DNA from: an uncultured Acidimicrobiales bacterium | GTDB taxonomy: Bacteria; Actinomycetota; Acidimicrobiia; Acidimicrobiales; SHLQ01 | Assembly (NCBI GenBank): GCA_937922235.1 | Contig: CAKZVC010000018.1 | Span: 1 to 64,000, forward strand | Length of the DNA: 64,000 nucleotides | Reading direction: 5' to 3' | Part shown: positions 1-7,067 of the stretch, piece by piece | How positions within the stretch are numbered: the stretch's first letter is position 1 | How the letters are laid out: each line of letters begins with the position of its first letter | Translations under genes and position numbers: made by a program | The notes under the pieces: generated by a model | Told to the model about the DNA's origin: nothing | Databases searched by the model: none | Seen by the model: only the letters and a program-made list of their open reading frames with translations

Positions 1-431
1 CCAAGACCACCTGCACCGGTGTTGAGATGTTCCGCAAGCTCCTCGATGAGGGCCAGGCTGGCGACAACATCGGCGCACTCCTTCGTGGTATCGACAAGGA
101 AGACGTACAGCGTGGACAGGTGCTTGCAGCTCCTGGCTCGATTACGCCTCACACCGACTTCGAAGCAGAGGTATACGTGCTTTCGAAGGAAGAGGGTGGC
201 CGTCACAAGCCGTTCTTCTCGAACTACCGCCCACAGTTCTACTTCCGCACCACCGACGTGACCGGAACGATCACCCTTCCAGAGGGCACCGAGATGTGCC
301 TTCCAGGCGACAACACCAAGATGACCGTTGAGCTCATCGCACCTATCGCTATGGACGAAGGTCTTCGTTTCGCTATCCGTGAGGGTGGCCGTACCGTCGG
401 CGCTGGCGCCGTAACGAAGATCACGAAGTAA
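1..431 (+). CDS. tuf: Elongation factor Tu, C-terminal part (gene enters from the left edge)
   Basis: EF-Tu is the GTPase that delivers aminoacyl-tRNA to the ribosome. Only the last 142 residues are visible; the frame opens at base 3 with no start codon. They match the end of domain II and all of domain [13 protein letters not shown], then [13 protein letters not shown], then the [15 protein letters not shown] segment, the [12 protein letters not shown] strand and the closing [12 protein letters not shown]. The G domain lies outside the window. rpsJ follows after 5 bases, the usual tuf-rpsJ order. Identification is secure. Confidence 0.97.
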   Translation, partial: KTTCTGVEMFRKLLDEGQAGDNIGALLRGIDKEDVQRGQVLAAPGSITPHTDFEAEVYVLSKEEGGRHKPFFSNYRPQFYFRTTDVTGTITLPEGTEMCLPGDNTKMTVELIAPIAMDEGLRFAIREGGRTVGAGAVTKITK

Positions 432-436
432 GACTC

Positions 437-754
437 ATGGCTGCAGCATCACAGAAGATTCGTATCCGCCTCAAGGCCTACGACCACACCCAGATCGATC
501 AAGCAACTAAGCAGATCGTCGAGACCGTGCGTCGTACTCAGGCAGAGGTTCGGGGTCCTATCCCATTGCCAACCGAGAAGCACCGTTACACGGTGGTTCG
601 TGGACCGTTCAAGGACAAGGACTCACGCGAGCACTTCGAGATGCGAATCCACAAGCGTCTTCTCGACATCGTCGAGCCATCGCCAAAGACAGTCGATTCG
701 CTTCAGCGTCTCGACTTGGCGGCTGGTGTCGACATCGAGATCAAGATCCAATAA
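437..754 (+). CDS. rpsJ: 30S ribosomal protein S10
   Basis: S10 (105 residues) is a component of the 30S head and, in other bacteria, a partner of NusB in antitermination. The sequence shows the family's [11 protein letters not shown] opening, the [19 protein letters not shown] loop and the [12 protein letters not shown] strand. The length is typical. It starts 5 bases after tuf, so the two are co-transcribed. In most bacteria rplC follows directly. Here two hairpins and a gene on the opposite strand follow instead, so rpsJ ends its transcription unit. Confidence 0.97.
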   Translation: MAAASQKIRIRLKAYDHTQIDQATKQIVETVRRTQAEVRGPIPLPTEKHRYTVVRGPFKDKDSREHFEMRIHKRLLDIVEPSPKTVDSLQRLDLAAGVDIEIKIQ

Positions 755-787
755 GTCCTAGGCCTTCGGCCTAGAACGAAGATCAAC

Positions 788-829
788 AGAGAAGCCCGGG
801 GCCATGCGCCTCGGGCTTCTCTCGTTTTG
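788..829. terminator. Strong terminator after rpsJ, shared with the convergent gene
   Basis: A perfect 11-bp stem (788-798 with 812-822, AGAGAAGCCCG arm) is followed by a T-rich tract at 823-830. On the other strand it can also serve the convergent gene ending at 831. A second small hairpin (758-764 with 768-774, TTC loop) lies just upstream and lacks a T tract. Confidence 0.85.
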
Positions 830-830
830 G

Positions 831-1274
831 TTACTGCTCTTTGTCTCGGGCCCGGAGAATGATGAGCGCCGTCGTGATGATGGGGATGCCGATCATGGCG
901 AGAATCGGCAAAGAGAAGAAGATCAATGATGCGATCGGGCGTTGGGCTGAGGTCTCGAAGAACACGCCACCAGCGCCGTCGGTAGTGCTGGGAACCTTGT
1001 CCTCGAGCAGTTGGAGCTCCTTGTCAGACACGGTTGGCCCCGTGGTCGAGATCTCGACGTTGGGTGCCTCGACTAGGAAGAAGCGGATGTCGCCTGTGGT
1101 GTTGTTGCGGATGACTCGTTCGACTTCACCCTCCTCGAGATGGCTCAGATACTCGTCGTAGGTTGCTTCTTCGCCGGTCGACGTGAGCGCCACCCCCAGC
1201 GAGACAACCAGCGTGGCGATGAGAAAGAGCAAGGCTCCTGTTGGGAGACGTATCATCGTGGAACGTGAACGCAT
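831..1274 (-). CDS. Small membrane protein resembling a stand-alone FtsH extracytoplasmic domain
   Basis: 147 residues with a membrane helix near residues 12-32 and a second at about 112-138. The region between them resembles the ectodomain that lies between the two N-terminal helices of FtsH: TYDEYLSHLEEGEVERVIRNN aligns in style with [21 protein letters not shown] of the FtsH encoded at 43845. No AAA+ or zinc-protease part follows. It could bind or modulate full-length FtsH, but this is inference from one weak similarity. It lies convergent with rpsJ and divergent from the thioredoxin-like gene at 1353. Confidence 0.6.
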   Translation of the reverse strand: MRSRSTMIRLPTGALLFLIATLVVSLGVALTSTGEEATYDEYLSHLEEGEVERVIRNNTTGDIRFFLVEAPNVEISTTGPTVSDKELQLLEDKVPSTTDGAGGVFFETSAQRPIASLIFFSLPILAMIGIPIITTALIILRARDKEQ

Positions 1275-1352
1275 CGTCGTAGGTTACGGGGTGGGGCCGG
1301 TCGAGGCGGGTCGCGACCGAGCGCGAAGCGATCTGCCGGTTACGCTTTCGGT

Positions 1353-1955
1353 ATGCGTCGTTGGCTCTTCTCGATCTTGGCCTTGGTGGCGATCGTCGCG
1401 TCTGCCTGTGGCGGGACCGATTCGGTTGAAGCTGCGGTAGAGCCGGTGACCCAAGAGATCCAGCTCGTAGAAGCTGATGAGCAACACGATGCCGGGGACA
1501 ACCAGTCTGAGGCCGACCTCGTCGAGGAACCCACCGAGGTAGTCGAAGAGTCGGTCGAGCCAGCACCGTTGCGAACTGGTCGTGAGGCGATTCTCGCCAA
1601 TCACACCGAAGGTAAGCCGTATGTGCTCTGGTACTGGGGAGCGCATTGAGGCATCTGTCGTGAAGAGTCCGCTGCGGTCGCATGGGCATCAAGACAGAAC
1701 ACCGGCGTAGAGATCATCGGTGTGCCAAACCCCGACGATGGCGACGATGCCGATCGTCAGAAGTTCATGGATCAAATGAGCACCCAGGTCAGCCACGTGC
1801 TCGACGACCCGGACGAGTTCTGGCGTGCCCATGGCGTGTTCGGCAACCCAGCATCGGTGTTCGTCTCCGCCGACGGCTCAACCGAGGTTCATCTCGGAGC
1901 CTTAGGTCCTCAGGAATTCGTCGAGCGCCTCAAACAACTCGCCGCCACCGCCTAG
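1353..1955 (+). CDS. Candidate selenoprotein: thioredoxin/TlpA-like lipoprotein with in-frame UGA at the active site
   Basis: Two open segments share one frame, separated by a single TGA at 1647-1649. Read through, they give a 200-residue protein with Sec at residue 99. Residues 1-20 are a lipoprotein signal (ALVAIVASAC), then an acidic linker, then a thioredoxin fold. PYVLWYWGAH precedes the UGA and GICREESAAVAWAS follows it, so the redox motif reads U-G-I-C where relatives have C-x-x-C. The fold continues with GVEIIGVPNPDD, the cis-Pro segment FGNPASVFV and a closing helix ending at 1955. The predicted role is an exported thiol-disulfide or peroxide-reducing protein. Alternatives are a nonsense-mutated pseudogene or a sequencing error, but a stop falling exactly on the catalytic Cys codon argues against both. 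A standard gene caller would report only 1353-1649 or a GTG-start fragment at 1722. Confidence 0.72.
1647..1690 (+). promoter_or_regulatory. Possible bacterial SECIS element downstream of the UGA
   Basis: After the UGA (1647-1649) the RNA can form a hairpin whose tip is UGC-[GGUC]-GCA, with loop 1676-1679. Bulged pairing continues below it: C1672-G1684, C1669/C1670-G1685/G1686, G1667-C1687, and A1666/G1665 with U1689/C1690. There is an unpaired U at 1683. The GGUC loop lies 26 nt after the UGA. Known E. coli fdhF SECIS has a GGUC apical loop on a UGC-type stem with a bulged U, 18 nt after its UGA. The lower stem here is imperfect and was paired by eye only. Confidence 0.5.
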
Positions 1956-2002
1956 GCGTATCGAAATTTGATCGATGGTGGGCGGCTACCGCCCATCACG
2001 CA

Positions 2003-3211
2003 TCACAGATCGGTGGTTTCGTCGAAGACTTCACCTTCGGTGGTGTCATCTCCGTCGAGGTCGTGAACTGGCAGCGTGCCGGCAACGACCGATGTACCGC
2101 TCGGAATCGGCGGTCCGAGACGTGTCAGCGGGCCTTCCTCGATGGCATAGCGCTCGCCCGATGCGGAGATGATGCCCTGTGCAGTCGCCGCTGCGGGGAG
2201 CGCGAGCAGCGCTCCAACCGGTCCGAGAACCGACGCCCCAGCAAGGACCGAGCCGAACGACACCGCCGGGTGAATCTTGAGTGTTCGTGAGTCGATGCGG
2301 GGCGCGAGGAGGTAGTTCTCGAACTGCTGGTACCCAATCATGAACAGCACTGCCCACAGTGCCTTGGTTGGGGATTCGAGCAGGGTCAATATCAGCGGTA
2401 GCGAACCGGCAATGTACACACCGACGACCGGCACGAACTGGCTGACCACGCCAACCCAGATCGCGAGTGCCAGGGGGAAGGGCACGCCGATGATCGAGAA
2501 CGCAATCCAGGTGATGAACGAACTGATCAACGCAAGCAGCGTTCGAGACAGGATGTAACCGCCGGTCTTTTGGATGGCGAGATCCCATACGCCGAGCACT
2601 CGACGCTGGCGATCGGGCTTGAGACGCGCGCAGATCGTGCGCCGAAGGCGAGGTCCGTCGGAGGTGAGGTAGAAGGTGAAGAGCGCAACCGTGAAGATGT
2701 CGAAGACAAGCCCGACGACGGTGGCGCCGAGCCCGACCACGTTGTTCGCAAGCCCGGTCAATTGCTGGCCAAGACCATCGTCGGAGAGGAAGCGGTCGCG
2801 CACCTGATCGAGGTCGACACTTTCGTCGAGGTTTCGCTGCAACCACGCTTCTGCATCATCGATGATCTGGGGTGCGTCCTTCACGAACTCGGTTGTCTGC
2901 TCGGCAAGCACCCGACCAACGATCCAGCCGAATGCGACAATCGCCGTAAGCGCCAGACCGAACATGATGAGCGTGCCGAAGCCTCGGCGTACTCCTCGAC
3001 GCTCGAGCCAGTTCACGGCTGGTTCGAGAGCGAACGAGAAGAAGAACGAGATCAGGATCGTGACCAGGAAGTTCGAGAGACTCTCAAAGAGACGTTGCAA
3101 CACCCATATCGCAATGAGCCCAAGCCAGAACAAGGCCACGGCCCGAGGAACCCAAGGGGGCATCTTGTTGTCGTCGGGGAGCTGCTGCGCCACCGGCGCT
3201 TCCGTCGTCAT
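2003..3211 (-). CDS. AI-2E family transporter (PerM/YdiK-like permease)
   Basis: A 402-residue polytopic inner-membrane protein of the AI-2E exporter/PerM family, whose characterised members export autoinducer-2 or act as Na+/H+ antiporters. An N-terminal helix cluster near residues 20-95 includes the LEPAVNWLERRGVRRGFGTLI segment. A central soluble stretch (about 105-165) follows. The C-terminal half has the family's hydrophobic runs GVPFPLALAIWVGVVSQFVPVVGVYIAG and QQFENYLLAPRI plus LGPVGALLALP. Substrate cannot be told from sequence. The hydrophilic tail (365-402) is acidic. It is monocistronic, convergent with the gene at 1353. Confidence 0.88.
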   Translation of the reverse strand: MTTEAPVAQQLPDDNKMPPWVPRAVALFWLGLIAIWVLQRLFESLSNFLVTILISFFFSFALEPAVNWLERRGVRRGFGTLIMFGLALTAIVAFGWIVGRVLAEQTTEFVKDAPQIIDDAEAWLQRNLDESVDLDQVRDRFLSDDGLGQQLTGLANNVVGLGATVVGLVFDIFTVALFTFYLTSDGPRLRRTICARLKPDRQRRVLGVWDLAIQKTGGYILSRTLLALISSFITWIAFSIIGVPFPLALAIWVGVVSQFVPVVGVYIAGSLPLILTLLESPTKALWAVLFMIGYQQFENYLLAPRIDSRTLKIHPAVSFGSVLAGASVLGPVGALLALPAAATAQGIISASGERYAIEEGPLTRLGPPIPSGTSVVAGTLPVHDLDGDDTTEGEVFDETTDL

Positions 3212-3372
3212 GGCCCGAGACTACTTGTCACACCGCCACAGCTGCGGGAGGACACGCACTCAGAAGCCAAGAATTGGGATCGGCGAAACACCACAAGTGG
3301 GTAGGAAAGAACTACTTCTCGACCACTCCGCGTGACACACTAGAAATCGTACGGTGTGGAGGGTGGTTGTAC

Positions 3373-6105
3373 ATGAGCGTGGCTGGGGTTATTGGGCATG
3401 GGCGGATCGCGCGCGACGCGCGTCGAGCGTTGCTGATCGTTCTTGGACTGGGCGTTCTGTTCGCAGCGCTCTCGGCGCAGATGAGAGGGGCCGAAGCCGG
3501 CAATCCGCCGCCTGAGTTCGCCGATATTGTGATCGCCGACGAGATCTTCTCGCCGATCTCGATGGGTATGGCCCCCGATGGACGCTTGATCGTTCTTGCC
3601 GACGCCGGCGTGGCCTACATGGTCAAGAACGACCAGCTGCTTCCGACGCCGGTGTTCGACATCCGTAATCGCGTCGACGATGCCGCCGACCGTGGCCTCC
3701 AGAGCATTGCATTCGACAACAACTTCGCCGTTAATGGCTACATCTACGTCGTCTATACCTTCGACACGAACGGCGCCGACGATGGCGTCGGCAAGAATCG
3801 AATCGCCCGGTTCACCATGAACGGCGACGTCGCGACGAACGAAACGCTGATCTTCAACGGCTTCCCCGATGCGGACGCGACGTTCCACTACGGCGGTGGC
3901 ATCGAAATGGGCAATGACGGAAAGCTCTACACCACCGTGGGTGACTACCTGCTTGGCGCGAATGGGCAGGACCGGACGAACATCAAGAGCACCGTGCTCC
4001 GGCTCAACCCGGACGGCTCGATCCCGACTGACAACCCGTTCTACAACGAGCTCAGTGGCAACAACCGGGCCATCTACGCCTATGGCCTTCGGAACCCGTG
4101 GCAGACCGCGAAGAACCCGGTCGACGGAACGATCTACATCAGCGACGTTGGTGGCGATCTGTATGAAGAGCTCAACGTGCTCGAGCGTGGCGCCAACTAC
4201 GGCTGGTTTCTCGCCGAAGGTCCGAAAGACCCGAACGATCCGGCCGAGGCGAACTTCACCGACCCCTTCTGGTCGTATCAGCACTCCGACAACAACCCGA
4301 ATGCACCGTTCGCTGGTTGCGCGATCATCGGCGGTTCGTTCTACGAGACACCGAACCCCACCTTCCCCGAGCAGTACCGCGGGAAGTACTTCACCGGCGA
4401 TTACTGCCAGGGCACGATCAACACGGTCGACACGGTCACTGGTGTGCCCCAACCATTCATGGACGGCTTCGGGTTCGGTCTCGTCGACATGGCGGTGAGC
4501 CCTGTCAACGGAGACTTGTACTACATCGACCAATCGTTCAACGGCGACAACACGTTCCCCGCTGGAGGCATCGGCAAGATCACCTACGTTGGCCCACAAA
4601 CGGACATCACGATCACCACACCGCCGAGCGATGTGTCGATTGCGGTCGGAGGCGACGCGTCGTTCTTTGTCGGCGTGTCAGCGCCGGGCGATGTGACCTA
4701 CCAGTGGCTGAAGGGTGGCGTTCCGATCCCCGGAGCGAATGGCCCTCGCCTCACAATCCCGAACGTACAGGCGTCCAACAACTTCGACCGGTACAAGGTC
4801 GAGATCAGCAATGGTCAGCAAACAATTCGCAGCGAGTCGGCGGTTCTTCGCATCACAAACAACACCGTGCCGCAGCCATCGATCTCCTTTGGCGGAGCGA
4901 ACGGCGGGTATCGGGCAGGTCAGCCAATCACCTTCACTGGCTCAGCGACCGACGCTGAGGACGGAACGATTCCATCGGCGAACCTGCGTTGGGAGATACG
5001 CCTCAATCACGACGACCATGATCACGCACTAGTTAACAACGTGATTGGTTCGAACGGCTCGTTCACCGTGCCTCCAGCGATCGAGATCTCGACGAACGTC
5101 TGGGTGACGCTCTACCTCACGGCAACCGATTCAGACGGAACCTCGACAACCGTGACTCAGCGGATCGACCCGAAGATCGTCAACATCACGTTGGCCAGCA
5201 GCCCAACCGGCTTGAACCTCGGCCTTGATGGCAGTAACCAGCGAGCGCCGTTCACCTTCGACAGCGTGGTTGGTGTTGTTCGAGAGATCTCTGCCCCAGC
5301 GTCGCAGACACTCAATGGCACGACTTACACGTTCGACAATTGGTCGGACGGCCGGGGTCGCAATGCCACCCGGGTTACGCCGAACGGAAACGTCACCTGG
5401 ACCGCCAGCTACAACGGCGGCGGGGGAGGCGGCGAAGTCTGCACTGCAACCGCGACTGCGGGAGGCGTTCGAGTCGACTGGACGAACAAGCGTGGCACTG
5501 AAGTGGTTCGCAACAACGATGGTTGGGTCACCACGCCTCCGGGTGGAACGCTCAGCTACACCGAGCCTGGTGGCAATGTGAACAACGGGTGGCTTATCCG
5601 GCGTGATGGTGTCGACGAGCAATGTCGGGTCGTCGGAACACCGCCACCGGCTGGTGACTGCGTAGTGACGACGGTGGCAACCGGCCAGCGCGTCGATTGG
5701 GAACCTGTTCCAGGCGAGACCCGCTACGCCGTTCGACGAAACGGCTCGTGGGTAACCACGGTGGCCAACCGCACGGACTACGTCGATACCGCTGGCGATA
5801 CCAACGACAACTACGTCGTTCGCTATGACCTCGAAGATGGCAACGGTAAGCAGACCATCGACTGCACCCGCGGTGGAACGCCGCCGCCCACGAACGTGTG
5901 TTACGTGACGAGCCGAGCTGCAGGTGGCGTTACCATCACCTGGCAGAACAAGCAGGGCACCGAGGTGCTCCGAGACAGCAATGGCTGGGTTGCGACCCCG
6001 CCCGCTGGCACGCTGAGCTACGACGCACCGAACGGCAGCTTGAACGATGGCTGGCTCATCCGACGCGACCGAGTCAACAACGAAACCTGCCAAGTCCTCC
6101 AGTAG
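3373..6105 (+). CDS. Secreted glucose/sorbosone dehydrogenase-like propeller protein with Ig-like and repeated C-terminal domains
   Basis: The ATG at 3373 is preceded at 9 bases by GGAGGG, so it is preferred over the longer frame from 3274. The product is 910 residues. Residues 13-40 form a signal peptide. About 45-420 is a GSDH-type beta-propeller, the fold of PQQ-dependent soluble aldose dehydrogenases (RGLQSIAFDNNF, TVGDYLLG, YAYGLRNPW, ISDVGGDLYEELN, GANYGW). An Ig-like domain (about 425-500, VTYQWLKGGVPIPGA), a PKD-like domain and a linker ending in a Gly run follow. Three Cys-bracketed modules then repeat near 695-910 (GTEVVR..GWV..PPGGTLSY..GWLIRRD). It probably oxidises or binds sugars outside the cell; cofactor residues were not verified. 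Confidence 0.8.
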   Translation: MSVAGVIGHGRIARDARRALLIVLGLGVLFAALSAQMRGAEAGNPPPEFADIVIADEIFSPISMGMAPDGRLIVLADAGVAYMVKNDQLLPTPVFDIRNRVDDAADRGLQSIAFDNNFAVNGYIYVVYTFDTNGADDGVGKNRIARFTMNGDVATNETLIFNGFPDADATFHYGGGIEMGNDGKLYTTVGDYLLGANGQDRTNIKSTVLRLNPDGSIPTDNPFYNELSGNNRAIYAYGLRNPWQTAKNPVDGTIYISDVGGDLYEELNVLERGANYGWFLAEGPKDPNDPAEANFTDPFWSYQHSDNNPNAPFAGCAIIGGSFYETPNPTFPEQYRGKYFTGDYCQGTINTVDTVTGVPQPFMDGFGFGLVDMAVSPVNGDLYYIDQSFNGDNTFPAGGIGKITYVGPQTDITITTPPSDVSIAVGGDASFFVGVSAPGDVTYQWLKGGVPIPGANGPRLTIPNVQASNNFDRYKVEISNGQQTIRSESAVLRITNNTVPQPSISFGGANGGYRAGQPITFTGSATDAEDGTIPSANLRWEIRLNHDDHDHALVNNVIGSNGSFTVPPAIEISTNVWVTLYLTATDSDGTSTTVTQRIDPKIVNITLASSPTGLNLGLDGSNQRAPFTFDSVVGVVREISAPASQTLNGTTYTFDNWSDGRGRNATRVTPNGNVTWTASYNGGGGGGEVCTATATAGGVRVDWTNKRGTEVVRNNDGWVTTPPGGTLSYTEPGGNVNNGWLIRRDGVDEQCRVVGTPPPAGDCVVTTVATGQRVDWEPVPGETRYAVRRNGSWVTTVANRTDYVDTAGDTNDNYVVRYDLEDGNGKQTIDCTRGGTPPPTNVCYVTSRAAGGVTITWQNKQGTEVLRDSNGWVATPPAGTLSYDAPNGSLNDGWLIRRDRVNNETCQVLQ

Positions 6106-6106
6106 A

Positions 6107-6155
6107 GATTTGTGCAGAAAAAGGAACCGCATAGGTCACTTTTTCTGCACAAATC
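6107..6155. terminator. Bidirectional terminator between convergent genes
   Basis: A perfect 17-bp inverted repeat (6107-6123 with 6139-6155) with a 15-base loop. One arm ends in an A run and the other begins with a T run, so U-rich tracts occur on both transcripts. It sits exactly between the stop at 6105 (+) and the stop at 6159 (-). Confidence 0.85.
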
Positions 6156-6158
6156 CTG

Positions 6159-7007
6159 TCAGGAGCGTGGATCGATCTCGGCGGAGCGGTCGAGGGCCTC
6201 GGCCACTCCGTCGTCGTCGACGTGCGCAACGTGGTAACGGGCGAGTGCCGTCACCTCTGGGGCTGCGTTGCCCATCGCAACCGGGTGGCCAACAGCTTCG
6301 ATTGCTGGCAGATCGTTGAGGCCATCGCCGATCATCATGACCTGATCGATCGTGAGCCCAAGCTCGTCGCAAATGCTGCTGATGCCGGTGGCTTTCGTGA
6401 TGCCCTGCTTGGTTGCCGACACAAACGCGGTGCCGGGCATGATCGGCGATGTTGCCGAGGTCATCGACAGGCCGAGGGGTTCAGCCGCAGCCATCACTTC
6501 GTCAATCGCCGGTTCGGGAACCACGAACTGCGTCCGAACGATCGAGTCTTCGGTTTTGAGGAAGTCGTCGAATGCGGTCGTCTCGAAGGGAACTCCCATG
6601 AGCCCGGCGTGGTCGACCGCTGGGGTTGACTCGTCTTCGACGGCGTAGGCCCCAGGCGAATACAGCTCGAGAACCCACTTCTGAGATTCGGCCAATTCTC
6701 GGCACTGCGCCACCTGATCTTCGCTGATCGAATGGCCGCGAGCCTCGCCGGTGCCGGTGTGTACCGTGGCGCCCCCAGCGTGAAAAACGTGCCACCCAGA
6801 AGGGTCGAGACGCTGGGCCATCTCCCACGACGAGGCAAAAGCACCCCGTGCAGTACTGAGGGCGAGGTGTTGTCCACGGTCCAATGCACGGTCGACAGCG
6901 TCCCAGACAGGGTTACTAACCTTGCCCGATCTACTCACGAGTGTGCCGTCTACGTCGATACAGATGAGAGGAATCACATGGCAAGGGTAGTGATCTTTGC
7001 TAAACAT
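6159..7007 (-). CDS. HAD-superfamily (Cof-type) phosphatase
   Basis: 282 residues from ATG 7007; GTG at 6977 is an alternative that would start VIPLICIDVDG. The HAD motif I, DVDGTL, contains both catalytic Asp residues. Motif IV, MIGDGLNDLPAIE, is near residue 230. A type IIB cap lies between them, with LMGVPFETTAFDDFLK inside it. The Cof family dephosphorylates sugar phosphates, FMN or other small phosphoesters; the substrate here is unknown. The open frame runs upstream to 7439, but that part overlaps the coding start of the divergent gene at 7068 and is not credible. Confidence 0.85.
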   Translation of the reverse strand: MFSKDHYPCHVIPLICIDVDGTLVSRSGKVSNPVWDAVDRALDRGQHLALSTARGAFASSWEMAQRLDPSGWHVFHAGGATVHTGTGEARGHSISEDQVAQCRELAESQKWVLELYSPGAYAVEDESTPAVDHAGLMGVPFETTAFDDFLKTEDSIVRTQFVVPEPAIDEVMAAAEPLGLSMTSATSPIMPGTAFVSATKQGITKATGISSICDELGLTIDQVMMIGDGLNDLPAIEAVGHPVAMGNAAPEVTALARYHVAHVDDDGVAEALDRSAEIDPRS

Positions 7008-7067
7008 CAGTGTGGTTCTCAGGCGTAGCGTGCGCCGGTTTCCCGATGTAGGAGAGAGTCGACCAAC

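Noticed and set aside
1647-1649. UGA as the ordinary stop of a 98-residue lipoprotein
   Set aside because: The frame continues intact for 101 more codons with thioredoxin-fold hallmarks, so the short product would be an incomplete fold.
3340-4599. 419-codon frame opposite the secreted propeller gene
   Set aside because: Antisense to a well-supported protein with signal peptide and domains; no motif.
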